A stretch of 64,000 nt of DNA from Collinsella sp. (GCA_019414055.1 DXMV01000024.1:124001-188000), one strand, 5' to 3'. Counted from the first letter of the stretch, positions 1 through 10,454 are shown. Translations and numbers: made by a program. Notes: generated from the letters alone by a model not told the origin.

Positions 1-251
1 AACAGCGTCTTGCCGTGGTAATAGGGGCGCTCAAACAGCAGCCAATCGGTAAACGCCATGTTGTAGGCCATGATTTCGTTTTGAGAAGGTTCCTCGCAAT
101 AGCTGAGCCACGGATCGACGATAATCTCGAACTGCTCGCGCGCCGGCTCCAGGAATTGAAACTTCCGCAGCATCCAAAAGTGAGCCATGTCGGCAATATC
201 GTTGCCGACGGCTTCGGCCAGCTCTGCTCGGTCAAATACTTGGTCAGTCAT
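1..251 (-). CDS. Hypothetical protein, N-terminal part only
   Basis: The gene starts with an ATG at 251 behind a good ribosome site (GAGGAGGATGCC) and runs off the left edge of the window, so only about 83 N-terminal residues are visible. The peptide is acidic and rich in aromatic residues (for example WMLRKFQF, FEIIVDPW, DWLLFERPYYHG) and has no signal peptide or membrane segment. I do not recognise the family. The opposite-strand reading frame over the same bases has no ribosome site and is judged a shadow. Its neighbour gltD lies 350 bp away on the same strand, separated by two hairpins, so the two are probably separate transcripts. Confidence 0.6.
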   Translation of the reverse strand, partial: MTDQVFDRAELAEAVGNDIADMAHFWMLRKFQFLEPAREQFEIIVDPWLSYCEEPSQNEIMAYNMAFTDWLLFERPYYHGKTL

Positions 252-529
252 GGCATCCTCCTCAAACTGATGGACCTCAATTTGAGCTTACGAGGAGGGC
301 GAGCAGCCGAGGCAAGCGCGGGCAAAATAGGCCTTCGACTGCAAACCAGATGCTGACCAAACACTTGACGGGACACTTGACCGAATGAGCGAACCGCAAC
401 AAAACCGCAGGTAGACATAGACAGCCAACCCGCCCTTTTGAGCCAGATGCCCGCAGCCACCACAGAAACAACAGGTGACCACAGCCCAAGAAGTCGACAA
501 ATGAACACCCGTACGTCGACAAACGAGCA
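252..529. other. Intergenic region without a recognised gene
   Basis: Upstream region of the partial gene at 1-251. It contains two short direct repeats: ACACTTGAC near 360 and again near 372 with GGG between, and GTCGACAAAYGA near 492 and 516. No open frame here has a convincing ribosome site. The sequence leads directly into the two loop-conserved hairpins at 530-601. Confidence 0.4.
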
Positions 530-559
530 AGTCGCTCGCAAAGAGTGTCCCCAACGACT
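530..559 (-). repeat. Loop-conserved hairpin (copy 1, degenerate)
   Basis: Imperfect inverted repeat AGTCGCT ... AACGACT whose centre reads GGGGACACTCTTT on the minus strand, fitting the loop of the family described in the findings. It lies 15 bp from a second copy at 575-601, so the two form a pair. Confidence 0.45.
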
Positions 560-574
560 AGACAAAAAATGACT

Positions 575-601
575 AGTCATTGGGGACGTTCTTAAATGAC
601 T
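575..601 (+). repeat. Loop-conserved hairpin (copy 2), downstream of gltD
   Basis: Perfect 7-bp arms AGTCATT / AATGACT around the 13-nt loop GGGGACGTTCTTA. It begins 3 bp beyond the gltD stop codon. In the gltD direction the hairpin is followed by AGTCA and then a run of six T, so it could also serve as the gltBD transcription terminator. Confidence 0.65.
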
Positions 602-604
602 ACT

Positions 605-2086
<1,482 letters not shown>

Positions 2087-2091
2087 GGCAC

Positions 2092-5000
2092 TTACGCCTC
2101 CTTCTTGGTCGAAGCAACAGAGCTGGCAACGGCCACGGGCGCAACACCTGCGCCCGCAGCACCGCCCGCGACATCAAAGCGAGCAACATCCGCGGCACTC
2201 GCGCGACCGGTCACGATGTCAAACGCCAACTCCTCGCCCTGCGCATGCGTCTTGCCCACGGCCTCGGCCGCAGCGACAATCGCCAGCACGCGCTCGTACT
2301 CGGTCGGAATGACCTTCACAAAGTGCTTGCTCATCGTCTCAAAGCTGTAGAGCAGCTTAATGCCGCGCGGGCTCTGCGTCGCGTCCACGTGCTCTTGGAT
2401 GAGCGCGCGAATCTGCGCCAGCTCATCGGCCGTCGGGGCCTTGAGCTCAACGCTCTCGTGGTTCACGCGGGCGTCGAGCGTGCCATACTGGTCAAAGACA
2501 TAGGCCACGCCGCCCGTCATGCCGGCGGCATAGTTCTGCCCGACCTCGCCCAGGATGAGCGCCAGACCGCCCGTCATGTACTCGCAGCCATGGTTGCCGC
2601 AGCCCTCGACCACCACGGTGGCACCGGAGTTGCGTACGCCAAAGCGCTGGCCGGCCAAACCGTTAATGAAGCCGCGGCCGCTCGTAGCACCAAAGAACGC
2701 AACATTGCCCACGATGATGTTCTCGTCGAACTTGTAGGTCGCATGCGGGTTGGGGCGCACCGACACCTCGCCACCCGAAAGGCCCTTGCCAAAGTAGTCG
2801 TTGGCGTCGCCGCACACGTTGAGCGTAATGCCGCGCGGCAGGAAGGCGCCAAAGCTCTGGCCGGCCGAACCATCGCAATCGATGGTGATGGAGCCGGCGG
2901 GCAGGCCCTCGGGATGCGCCTTGGTCACCGCGTTGCCCAGGATGGTGCCCACGCAGCGGTTGACGTTGGCGATATCGGCGCGGAAGCGAATCGGACGCAG
3001 GTGCGCACGGGCATCGGCCGTATAGGGCACAAACAACGTGGAGTCGAGCGTCTTGTCGAGCTCGCTGTCCGCGGCCATCTGCGGCAGGAAATGGCGACCG
3101 TCGGCGCCCGGAATATGGGCACCGAACTCGCAGGTCGCGCTCGCCAGCACGGGCGATAGATCGAGCAGGTTGGCCTTGCGGTTGCCCGGGACCTCGATCT
3201 GGCGCAAGCACTCGGGATGGCCGACCATCTCATCGACGGTGCGGAAGCCCAGGCTCGCCATGACCTCGCGCAGCTGCTCGGCTACAAAGAGCATAAAGTG
3301 CTCAACGTGCTCGGGCTTGCCGCGGAAGCCGCGACGCAGGCGGCAGTTTTGCGTCGCGATGCCGGCCGGGCAGGTGTCCTGCTGGCAGTCACGCTGCATG
3401 AGGCAGCCCATGGAGATGAGCGGCATGGTCGCAAAGCCAAACTCCTCGGCGCCCAGCAAGCAGGCGACGGCAACGTCGGTGCCGTCCATGAGCTTGCCGT
3501 CGGCCTCGAGCACCACGCGGGAGCGCAGGCCGTTTTGCAGCAATGTCTGCTGAGCCTCGGCAAGGCCGAGCTCCAGCGGCAGACCCGCATGCCAGATAGA
3601 GTCGCGCGCAGCGGCACCCGAGCCGCCATTGTGGCCGCTGATCAAGATCTTGTCGGCAGCACCCTTGGCCACACCGGTGGCGATGGTGCCGACGCCGGCC
3701 TCGCTGACCAACTTGACCGACACGCGCGCGCCGGGGTTGGCGTTTTTAAGGTCAAAGATCAGCTCTGCCAGATCCTCGATAGAGTAAATATCGTGGTGCG
3801 GCGGAGGCGAGATCAGGCCGATGCCGGGCGTGGACTGACGGACCTCGGCGATCCAGGGGTAGACCTTCTTGCCGGGCAGGTGGCCACCCTCGCCGGGCTT
3901 GGCGCCCTGGGCCATCTTGATCTGAATCTCGAAGGCGCTGCACAGGTAGCGGCTCGTCACGCCAAAGCGCGCGCTTGCCACCTGCTTGATGGCGGAGTTC
4001 TTGGAGTCACCGTTGGCCAGCGGGGTCTCGCGACGCGGGTCCTCGCCGCCCTCGCCCGAGTTGGAGCGTCCATGCAGGCGATTCATGGCGATGGCCATGC
4101 ACTCGTGCGCTTCTTTGCTGATGGAGCCGTACGACATGGCGCCGGTGTTAAAGCGGCGGACAATGTCGAGCGCCGGCTCCACCTCGTCGAGTGCCACCGG
4201 AGTGCGACCGCTGGCATCAAAGTCGAGCAAGTCGCGCAGGCGCACGGCACGGCCGGTGCGGTGCAGGCGGCTGCTGTACTCCTTAAAGGTGTCGTAGCTG
4301 TCCTCACGGCAGGCGGTCTGAAGCAGGTAAACAGTCTGCGGATCGATGAGGTGATCCTCGCCGCCGAGCGGGCGCCACTTGGTCAGACCCAACGTGGGCA
4401 GCTGATCGGGAGCCGGGCTCTTAAGGATAGCGAGCGCGGCGTCGTAGCGCTCGTTTTGCTCGCGCTCGACGTCCTCGACACCCATACCGCCCACACGGCT
4501 CACCGTGCCGGCGAAATACGCGTTGACGAACTCCGGCGTAAAGCCCACGGCCTCGAAGATCTGCGCCGAATGGTAGCTCTGCACCGTGGAGATGCCCATC
4601 TTGGACATGATGGAGACGATGCCGGCGGTCGCAGCCTTGCTGTAGTTGGCGATGCCCTGCTCGGCCGTCACTTCCAGGTCGCCGCGTGCCGCCAGATCGC
4701 GGATGCACGCATGTGCGTTGTACGGATAGATGCCGCTCGCGGAGTAGCCCACCAGTGCCGCAAAGTCGTGCGGGGACACGGCGTCGCCGCACTCCACCAC
4801 GATGTCGGCAAAGGTACGCACACCGGCGCGGATCAGGTGATTGTGCACGCAGCCCACGGCGAGCAGCGACGGCACGGGCGCCTCGCCCGCAGCGGCACGA
4901 TCGCTCAACACCACGATGTTTACGCCGTCGCGGACCGCAGCCTCAACGTCCTCTGCAAGCTGCTTGAGCGCAGCCTGCAGCGCGCCCTCGCCGGCATCGC

Positions 5001-6798
5001 GGCGGTACACGGCACGGAAGCGGCGGGTCTTAAAGCCCACGCGGTCGATGGCGCAAATGCGGTCGAACTCCTCCTCGCTCAGCAGTGGGCGCTCCAAGCG
5101 CACCAGTTGACAGGCCGTGCGGGAATCCTCGAGCAGGTTGCCGTGGTTGCCCAGGTAGAGCGTGGTCGAAGTCACCATGTGCTCGCGCAGGGCATCGATC
5201 GGAGGATTCGTGACCTGGGCGAACAGCTGATAGAAGTAATCAAAGAACGAACGCGTCTTCTTGGACAAGCAGGCCAGAGGGGCGTCGATGCCCATCGAGG
5301 CGAGCGGGGCCTTGCCCTGCCGGGCCATGGGGCGCACGACCTCGTCGACGTCATCCCAGTGATAGCCGAGCTTGGCCATGCGCACGGCGGCAGGCACCTC
5401 GACGTCCTCGGCGGGCGCGGGCGCGGCGGGCTTGTCGAGCGCGTCGACCGTCAGCGTCTCCTCGGCGATCCAGTCGCGGTAGGGCTTTTCCTTGGCATAG
5501 CGGGCTCGCAGCTCGTCGTTGTAGATGACGCGCCCGCGGGCAAAGTCGACCTCGAGCATCTGGCCCGGCCCCAGACAGCCGCTCGTCAGGATGTTCTCGG
5601 GGCTCACCTCGATGGTGCCCACCTCGCTTGCCAGCATAAAGCGACCGTCGCGCGTCACGTAGTAACGAGCGGGGCGCAGGCCGTTGCGGTCGAGGGCGGC
5701 GCCCAGCGTGCGACCGTCGGTAAAGGCGATGGCCGCCGGACCATCCCACGGCTCCATGAGCATGGACTGGTAAGCGTCGTAGGCGCGGCGCTCCTCACTC
5801 AGGCTGTCGTTGTGGTCCCACGGCTCGGGCAGCAACATGGATGCGGCGCGCGTGAGCGGACGGCCGTTCATGACCAAAAACTCGAGCACATTGTCCAGAA
5901 TCGCGGAGTCGGAACCCTCGCGGTTGATGATGGGCATCACGCGCTCAAGATCGTGCTGCAGCACGGGGCTGTACAGGTTGGGCTCGCGGGCGCGAATCCA
6001 GTTGACGTTGCCCTTGAGGGTGTTGATCTCGCCGTTGTGGATGATAAAGCGGTTGGGGTGCGCACGCTCCCAGCTGGGCGTGGTGTTGGTGGAGTAGCGC
6101 GAGTGGACGAGCGCCACGGCCGTCTTGACGGCGGCGTCGTTGAGGTCGATGAAGAAGCGGCGCATCTGCGTGGCGACCAGCATGCCCTTGTACACGATGG
6201 TGCGCGAGCTCATAGAGCACACGTAGAAGATCTTGTCGCGCAGGGCAAACTCGGTGTCGGCCTTCTTTTCGATGGTGCGACGGCACACGTACAGGCGACG
6301 CTCAAAGGCATCGCCGGCGGGCGTGTCGTCCGGACGGCCCAGGAAGGCCTGCAGGATAGTGGGCATGCAGGCTCGGGCCGTCTCGCCCAGGTCGTGCGGG
6401 TCGACGGGCACCTCACGCCAAAAGAGCAGCGGCACGCCGGCCTCGGCGCAGCCCTCCTCAAACACGCGGCGGGCATCCTCTACGCCCTTGTCGTCCTGCG
6501 GGAAGAACAGCATGGCCACGCCATAGTCGCCCTCTGCCGGCAGAATCTGGCCGCACTTTTGAGCCTCTTTACGAAAAAAGTGATGCGGAACCTGGAACAG
6601 GATGCCAGCGCCGTCGCCGGTGTTCTTCTCGAGTCCCGTGCCACCGCGGTGCTCCAAGTTGACCAGAATGGACAGCGCATCGTCCAGAATCTGGTGATGG
6701 CGCTCACCGTTGATATCGGCAAGCGCGCCGATGCCACAAGCATCGTGGTCGAATTCGGGGCGATAAAGGCCCTGCTGCTGAGCGGAATCTGCCTGCAT
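2092..6798 (-). CDS. gltB: Glutamate synthase, large (alpha) subunit
   Basis: 1568 residues, slightly longer than the typical 1500. After a 20-residue propeptide the conserved C21-GIG supplies the N-terminal nucleophile cysteine of the class II glutamine amidotransferase domain; ammonia is channelled to the FMN-binding synthase domain in the middle (GSISKEAHE, PGEGGHLPG, ISGHNGGSG). The 3Fe-4S motif is seen as C-x5-C-x4-C in GCLMQRDCQQDTCPAG. The C-terminal part is the GXGXG-type beta-helix domain. The start is supported by GGGGAGGATCGCG before the ATG. A long open frame on the opposite strand is a GC-bias artefact. Confidence 0.97.
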   Translation of the reverse strand: MQADSAQQQGLYRPEFDHDACGIGALADINGERHHQILDDALSILVNLEHRGGTGLEKNTGDGAGILFQVPHHFFRKEAQKCGQILPAEGDYGVAMLFFPQDDKGVEDARRVFEEGCAEAGVPLLFWREVPVDPHDLGETARACMPTILQAFLGRPDDTPAGDAFERRLYVCRRTIEKKADTEFALRDKIFYVCSMSSRTIVYKGMLVATQMRRFFIDLNDAAVKTAVALVHSRYSTNTTPSWERAHPNRFIIHNGEINTLKGNVNWIRAREPNLYSPVLQHDLERVMPIINREGSDSAILDNVLEFLVMNGRPLTRAASMLLPEPWDHNDSLSEERRAYDAYQSMLMEPWDGPAAIAFTDGRTLGAALDRNGLRPARYYVTRDGRFMLASEVGTIEVSPENILTSGCLGPGQMLEVDFARGRVIYNDELRARYAKEKPYRDWIAEETLTVDALDKPAAPAPAEDVEVPAAVRMAKLGYHWDDVDEVVRPMARQGKAPLASMGIDAPLACLSKKTRSFFDYFYQLFAQVTNPPIDALREHMVTSTTLYLGNHGNLLEDSRTACQLVRLERPLLSEEEFDRICAIDRVGFKTRRFRAVYRRDAGEGALQAALKQLAEDVEAAVRDGVNIVVLSDRAAAGEAPVPSLLAVGCVHNHLIRAGVRTFADIVVECGDAVSPHDFAALVGYSASGIYPYNAHACIRDLAARGDLEVTAEQGIANYSKAATAGIVSIMSKMGISTVQSYHSAQIFEAVGFTPEFVNAYFAGTVSRVGGMGVEDVEREQNERYDAALAILKSPAPDQLPTLGLTKWRPLGGEDHLIDPQTVYLLQTACREDSYDTFKEYSSRLHRTGRAVRLRDLLDFDASGRTPVALDEVEPALDIVRRFNTGAMSYGSISKEAHECMAIAMNRLHGRSNSGEGGEDPRRETPLANGDSKNSAIKQVASARFGVTSRYLCSAFEIQIKMAQGAKPGEGGHLPGKKVYPWIAEVRQSTPGIGLISPPPHHDIYSIEDLAELIFDLKNANPGARVSVKLVSEAGVGTIATGVAKGAADKILISGHNGGSGAAARDSIWHAGLPLELGLAEAQQTLLQNGLRSRVVLEADGKLMDGTDVAVACLLGAEEFGFATMPLISMGCLMQRDCQQDTCPAGIATQNCRLRRGFRGKPEHVEHFMLFVAEQLREVMASLGFRTVDEMVGHPECLRQIEVPGNRKANLLDLSPVLASATCEFGAHIPGADGRHFLPQMAADSELDKTLDSTLFVPYTADARAHLRPIRFRADIANVNRCVGTILGNAVTKAHPEGLPAGSITIDCDGSAGQSFGAFLPRGITLNVCGDANDYFGKGLSGGEVSVRPNPHATYKFDENIIVGNVAFFGATSGRGFINGLAGQRFGVRNSGATVVVEGCGNHGCEYMTGGLALILGEVGQNYAAGMTGGVAYVFDQYGTLDARVNHESVELKAPTADELAQIRALIQEHVDATQSPRGIKLLYSFETMSKHFVKVIPTEYERVLAIVAAAEAVGKTHAQGEELAFDIVTGRASAADVARFDVAGGAAGAGVAPVAVASSVASTKKEA

Positions 6799-6879
6799 CG
6801 CGATCCTCCCCTAGATATTTAGACAGTCAGTTGAATAGGCATACTAGGAGCATCGGGGTATCGCTGTGTTTCTCACCCG

Positions 6880-6891
6880 TTTCGAAACAAT
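6880..6891. promoter_or_regulatory. TTTCGAAACAAT motif in the gltB upstream region
   Basis: A 12-mer about 80 bp upstream of gltB with a palindromic heart (GTTTCGAAAC). The same 12-mer forms both arms of the inverted repeat at 51659-51692 next to argR. Possible binding site of a nitrogen or amino-acid regulator; this is inference only. Confidence 0.25.
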
Positions 6892-6979
6892 CGCGTAACG
6901 CACGCCGGCCATCAACGTCTTGCCATCAAACGTGTACGTCAGTCCCCAAGTTCGGCTTGTAAATTCACCGCTTCAAACA

Positions 6980-7114
6980 TCTCAATCTGTAACAGGAGGA
7001 GCCGATTTTGGCCCCTAGATGTTACGGATTGAGATTTTCTGCGGGACGGTTTTGGTTTGTCTCAATCTGTAACACCTAGGCCCAATTTCCATCCCTAGTT
7101 GTTACAGATCGAGA
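6980..7114. repeat. Double-hairpin repeat, copy A
   Basis: Two inverted-repeat units of exactly 55 bp at 6980-7034 and 7060-7114, starts 80 bp apart. Each has 15-bp arms of the form TCTCAATCTGTAACA ... TGTTACRGATYGAGA and an inner CTAG. The 25-bp spacer contains GGGACGG followed by GTTTG. The element fills most of the 455-bp gap between the divergent genes gltB and gpmA. An almost identical pair lies at 9388-9522. Confidence 0.85.
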
Positions 7115-7172
7115 CATTTCGGCAGCCCCCTTTCACCATCCTATTCAATTACAACAATTTTGTTAGTCTTGG

Positions 7173-7201
7173 TTAACTTCTAAGCTTAAAACGGGTATCC
7201 T
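7173..7201 (+). promoter_or_regulatory. Predicted gpmA promoter
   Basis: TTAACT (7173-7178) and TATCCT (7196-7201) separated by 17 bp in an AT-rich stretch, about 50 bp upstream of the gpmA start. Match to sigma-70 boxes is moderate. Confidence 0.4.
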
Positions 7202-7253
7202 TTGCGGCGTCAAGCAAACGGCACGCACACCGTGCCAGATCAAGGAGGCCCCT

Positions 7254-8027
7254 ATGGCGCACCGAGCAGACCGACAGACAATGCAACTTGTCCTTATCCG
7301 TCACGGAGAATCCGAGTGGAACAAACTCAACCTGTTCACCGGCTGGACCGACGTAGAACTCACCGACACGGGCCGCGAAGAAGCCGCAGCAGGCGGTCGA
7401 GCCCTCAAAGAAGCGGGCTTCGACTTCGACGTCTGCTACACCTCGCGTCTCAAGCGCGCAATTCACACCCTCGACATCGTGCTCGGCCAAATGGATCGCG
7501 AGTGGTTGCCCGTCATCAAATCCTGGAAGCTCAACGAGCGCCACTACGGAGCGTTGCAGGGTCTCAACAAGGCCGATGCCGCAGCGGAGCACGGCGACGA
7601 GCAGGTGCTCATCTGGCGCCGCTCCTTCGATGTCTGCCCGCCGGCACTCGAACCGGACGACGCGCGCGATCCCCACACCCAGGAGCAATACCGTGATGTC
7701 GCGCCCGATCAGCTGCCCTATACCGAGTGCCTCAAGGACACGATCGCCCGCGCCTGGCCTTATTTCGAAGACGAGATTCGCCCCCAGATGCTCGCCGGCA
7801 AGCGCGTACTCATCGCCGCACACGGCAACTCCCTGCGCTCACTCGTCATGAAGCTCGAGCACCTCACGCCCGAGGAGATCCTCAAGGTCAACATCCCCAC
7901 CGGCGTGCCGCTCGTCTACACCTTCGACACCGATTTCAACGTCCTCGACAAGCGCTACATCGGCGACCCGGCGACCATCGCCGCCAAGATCGACGCCGTG
8001 GCCAATCAGGGCAAAGCGCACAAGTAG
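7254..8027 (+). CDS. gpmA: 2,3-bisphosphoglycerate-dependent phosphoglycerate mutase
   Basis: 257 residues, typical of the cofactor-dependent family, interconverting 3- and 2-phosphoglycerate in glycolysis. The phospho-histidine motif is LIRHGE with H17, followed by the signature NLFTGWTDV; the substrate-contacting ERHYGALQGLNK and the second catalytic histidine in AAHGNSLRSL are present. Two starts are possible: the ATG at 7254, with AAGGAGG six bases upstream, and the ATG at 7281 (MQLVLIRHGE), which matches most homologues but has no ribosome site. I chose 7254. It is followed after 75 bp by mntH on the same strand. Confidence 0.95.
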   Translation: MAHRADRQTMQLVLIRHGESEWNKLNLFTGWTDVELTDTGREEAAAGGRALKEAGFDFDVCYTSRLKRAIHTLDIVLGQMDREWLPVIKSWKLNERHYGALQGLNKADAAAEHGDEQVLIWRRSFDVCPPALEPDDARDPHTQEQYRDVAPDQLPYTECLKDTIARAWPYFEDEIRPQMLAGKRVLIAAHGNSLRSLVMKLEHLTPEEILKVNIPTGVPLVYTFDTDFNVLDKRYIGDPATIAAKIDAVANQGKAHK

Positions 8028-8102
8028 CCCCAACCCAAATCCGACGCGTGGCGCCGCACGGCCCAGATGCGACGTCACGCCACCCCAACGTAGGAACCAG
8101 CC

Positions 8103-9359
8103 ATGCTCAACCATCTCAAACAACACTTTGGCTCCCGACGCACCGGTGGTCACGGAGGCCTAGATATTGCGCGGCATATCGGCCCCGGGCTGCTTGTGAC
8201 CGTCGGCTTTATCGACCCGGGCAACTGGGCCTCCAATATGGCCGCGGGCTCGCAGTTTGGCTACGCGCTGCTGTGGATCGTCACGCTGTCCACGATTATG
8301 CTCATTGTGCTGCAGCACAACGCGGCACACTTGGGTATCGCCACGGGCGCCTGTCTTGCCGAGGCCACGACCCGCTTTCTCCCCCGCATCGTGGGACGCG
8401 CGGTGCTCGGCAGCGCCTATCTCGCGACCATCGCCACCGCCATGGCCGAAGTCCTGGGCGGCGCGATTGCCCTTCAAATGCTCTTTGGGCTGCCCGTGCG
8501 CGCGGGCTGCGTCATCGTGGCGGCAGTATCGATGGCGATGCTCATGACGAGCTCCTACAAGCGCGCCGAGCGATGGATCATCGCCTTCGTCGGCGTGGTA
8601 GGACTCTCGTTTTTGGCCGAGCTTGCGCTGGTCAAGGTCGACTGGCCGCAGGCCGCCGCAAGCTGGATCACGCCCAGTATGCCCACTGGCTCTGCCGCGA
8701 TTATCGTGAGTGTCCTGGGTGCGGTCGTTATGCCCCACAACCTTTTTCTGCACTCCGAGGTCATCCAATCCATGCACTTCGAAGGCCAAGGCGAGCAAGT
8801 TATCGAAGAACGCCTGCGCTACGAGCTCTTCGACACGCTCTTTTCGATGGGCGTGGGCTGGGCAATCAACTCGGCAATGGTCATCCTGGCCGCAACGACC
8901 TTCTTTGCGCACGGCATTGTCGTAGACGACCTCGCCGTCGCAGCGGCCACGCTCTCCCCCATTCTGGGCCCGGCAAGCGCGACCATCTTTGCCGTGGCGC
9001 TACTGTTTGCGGGCCTCTCGAGCAGCGTGACAGCGGGCATGGCGGCGGGAACCATCACTGCGGGCATGTTCGACGAGGAATACGACATCCACGACCGACA
9101 CTCATCGATTGGCGTGGCACTCTGCTTTGCCGGCGCAGTGGCGGCGTGCCTGGTCGTTCCAAATCCCTTTGAAGGTCTCATCTGGAGCCAGGCACTGCTG
9201 TCGCTTCAGCTGCCGATTACGGTCTTTGTGCTCATACGACTCACCAGTTCGCCCCGCGTCATGGGCAAATACGCCAACTCGCGCCCGCTCAACGCGCTGC
9301 TTGTAGGAATCGGTGTCGTCGTAACGGCGCTCGACGCCGTGCTGTTGACCGGGATGTAA
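8103..9359 (+). CDS. mntH: Nramp-family divalent metal (probably Mn2+) transporter
   Basis: 418 residues with about eleven hydrophobic segments. The two diagnostic Nramp metal-site motifs are intact: DPGN at residues 38-41 in the first transmembrane helix and MPHN at 210-213 in the sixth. The family imports Mn2+ or Fe2+ with protons across the cytoplasmic membrane. The start has a weak site (TAGGAACCAGCC). No manganese riboswitch fits into the 75-bp gap behind gpmA. Cofactor-dependent mutases do not need manganese, so the co-location with gpmA may be chance. A double-hairpin repeat begins 28 bp after the stop. Confidence 0.92.
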   Translation: MLNHLKQHFGSRRTGGHGGLDIARHIGPGLLVTVGFIDPGNWASNMAAGSQFGYALLWIVTLSTIMLIVLQHNAAHLGIATGACLAEATTRFLPRIVGRAVLGSAYLATIATAMAEVLGGAIALQMLFGLPVRAGCVIVAAVSMAMLMTSSYKRAERWIIAFVGVVGLSFLAELALVKVDWPQAAASWITPSMPTGSAAIIVSVLGAVVMPHNLFLHSEVIQSMHFEGQGEQVIEERLRYELFDTLFSMGVGWAINSAMVILAATTFFAHGIVVDDLAVAAATLSPILGPASATIFAVALLFAGLSSSVTAGMAAGTITAGMFDEEYDIHDRHSSIGVALCFAGAVAACLVVPNPFEGLIWSQALLSLQLPITVFVLIRLTSSPRVMGKYANSRPLNALLVGIGVVVTALDAVLLTGM

Positions 9360-9387
9360 CGAGGCCGCATGTCCACCCAGTCAAACG

Positions 9388-9522
9388 TCTCGATCTGTAA
9401 CATCTAGACCCGCTTTTGATGTCTAGATGTTACAGATCGAGATTATTCCGAGGGACAGCTCCGTTTGTCTCAATCTGTAACACGTAGACCCCGTTTTCAC
9501 TGCTAGATGTTACAGATTGAGA
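9388..9522. repeat. Double-hairpin repeat, copy B
   Basis: Units at 9388-9442 and 9468-9522, each 55 bp with starts 80 bp apart, the same geometry as copy A at 6980-7114. Arms are TCTCRATCTGTAACA ... TGTTACAGATYGAGA with inner CTAG pairs; the spacer holds GGGACAG and GTTTG. Copies A and B bracket gpmA-mntH in the same orientation. Confidence 0.85.
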
Positions 9523-9593
9523 CAAACGGTCGGCCGGACTCACAACAGACAGGATCGGTCAACAGCAACCGTGATCCTTTGGAGACGGAGGAA

Positions 9594-9628
9594 AAGGGCC
9601 CCGGCCGGGATGACCGACCGGGGCCCTT
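9594..9628 (-). terminator. Rho-independent terminator of the rubredoxin gene
   Basis: GC-rich stem AAGGGCCCCGG / CCGGGGCCCTT followed on the minus strand by TTTTCC, 40 bp past the rubredoxin stop codon. Confidence 0.8.
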
Positions 9629-9667
9629 GGACAGAGCTATGTTCGGCTTTCGCCGTGTGTCTGCGAG

Positions 9668-9811
9668 CTACTCCTCGACGAGCTCAAACTGATCGGGACC
9701 GACGCCGCATACCGGGCACACATAATCCTCGGGCAGCTCGGGCGTATCGACCTCAACCTCGTAACCGCAAACGACGCACACGAACTTATAGGTCTTCTTC
9801 TCCTCAGCCAT
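9668..9811 (-). CDS. Rubredoxin
   Basis: 47 residues. The two iron-binding pairs of the Fe(Cys)4 centre are CVVCGY and CPVCGVGPDQF, the standard rubredoxin pattern; family length is about 52. The ATG at 9811 has AGGAGAACATC upstream, so I prefer it to an in-frame start 13 codons earlier. Rubredoxins carry single electrons, in anaerobes often to oxygen- or peroxide-reducing enzymes. It lies about 90 bp downstream of a flavin-reductase-like protein on the same strand, suggesting an electron-transfer pair. It is followed by its own terminator. Confidence 0.95.
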   Translation of the reverse strand: MAEEKKTYKFVCVVCGYEVEVDTPELPEDYVCPVCGVGPDQFELVEE

Positions 9812-9900
9812 GATGTTCTCCTCTCGAACGCGACTGGTGATGTACTTCATTTATCAGTATAGATTCTCAATAATATAATGCAAGTATTTTTAAAACATTT

Positions 9901-10404
9901 CTAGCCTTGATACGAGGACGCCTTCGGAGGCGTCTTGCCCTTCAGGACCTTATGGTAGTAATCGTAGGTGAGCGGCGTCTCGTCGCTTAGGCGCTCGGCA
10001 TCCTCGACCTCGCCGATAAACAGTAGATGCGTGCCCACATCCACAGTGTCGATCAAACGGCAGCTAAACAGCGCCGCCGCGTGCTCGGGCACATAAGGCA
10101 TGCCGAGAGCAGTCTCGCGAGTCTCGTACTTGGCAAACTTGTCATAGTCGCTGCTGGTGCGGAACCCAAAGTTACCGATGTAGAGCATATCGGCCGTCTG
10201 ATCGATCACGGTCAGCGCGAACGCTTTGGCCGAAGCGATGACGCCCGAGGTCACGTTGTCCTTGTTCACGGCAACCGAAATGCGCGGCGGCATGGACGTC
10301 ACCTGCACCGCAGTGTTGATGACGCAGCCGGCGCGCAGCCCGTCTGCCGCGGCGCTCACCACGTACAGACCGCTCGGCATGGTAAAGAACGCAGTTTTGT
10401 CCAT
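9901..10404 (-). CDS. Flavin reductase-like (flavoredoxin-type) FMN-binding protein
   Basis: 167 residues from the ATG at 10404, which has GGGGAGTG upstream. The open frame continues to 10593, but that extension runs through a terminator and a palindromic repeat and is not translated in my view. Visible family features are the N-terminal MPSGLYVVSA, the segment VTSMPPRISVAVNKDN (FMN-binding split-barrel) and HLLFIGEVEDAERL in the C-terminal half. Related proteins are flavoredoxins and the flavin domain of high-molecular-weight rubredoxin. With the rubredoxin gene downstream, a role in moving electrons from NAD(P)H or a donor flavoprotein to rubredoxin is likely but inferred. Confidence 0.85.
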   Translation of the reverse strand: MDKTAFFTMPSGLYVVSAAADGLRAGCVINTAVQVTSMPPRISVAVNKDNVTSGVIASAKAFALTVIDQTADMLYIGNFGFRTSSDYDKFAKYETRETALGMPYVPEHAAALFSCRLIDTVDVGTHLLFIGEVEDAERLSDETPLTYDYYHKVLKGKTPPKASSYQG

Positions 10405-10454
10405 AACAATCACTCCCCTAACCCGGGTTGGAACCTCATGGATGTATGTACCCA

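Noticed and set aside
15..580. Small open frames around the first gene on both strands
   Set aside because: None has a ribosome site except the minus-strand ATG at 251; others overlap hairpins.
3217..6822. 1201-residue open frame on the plus strand opposite gltB
   Set aside because: Mirror frame in GC-rich DNA; no ribosome site, composition rich in H, R, G and A without domains, while gltB is fully conserved on the other strand.
8028..8102. Manganese (yybP-type) riboswitch before mntH
   Set aside because: The 75-bp gap is too short and lacks the conserved loops.
6980..9522. CRISPR array
   Set aside because: Only two palindromic units per site, with 25-bp spacers that are similar between sites; no cas genes.
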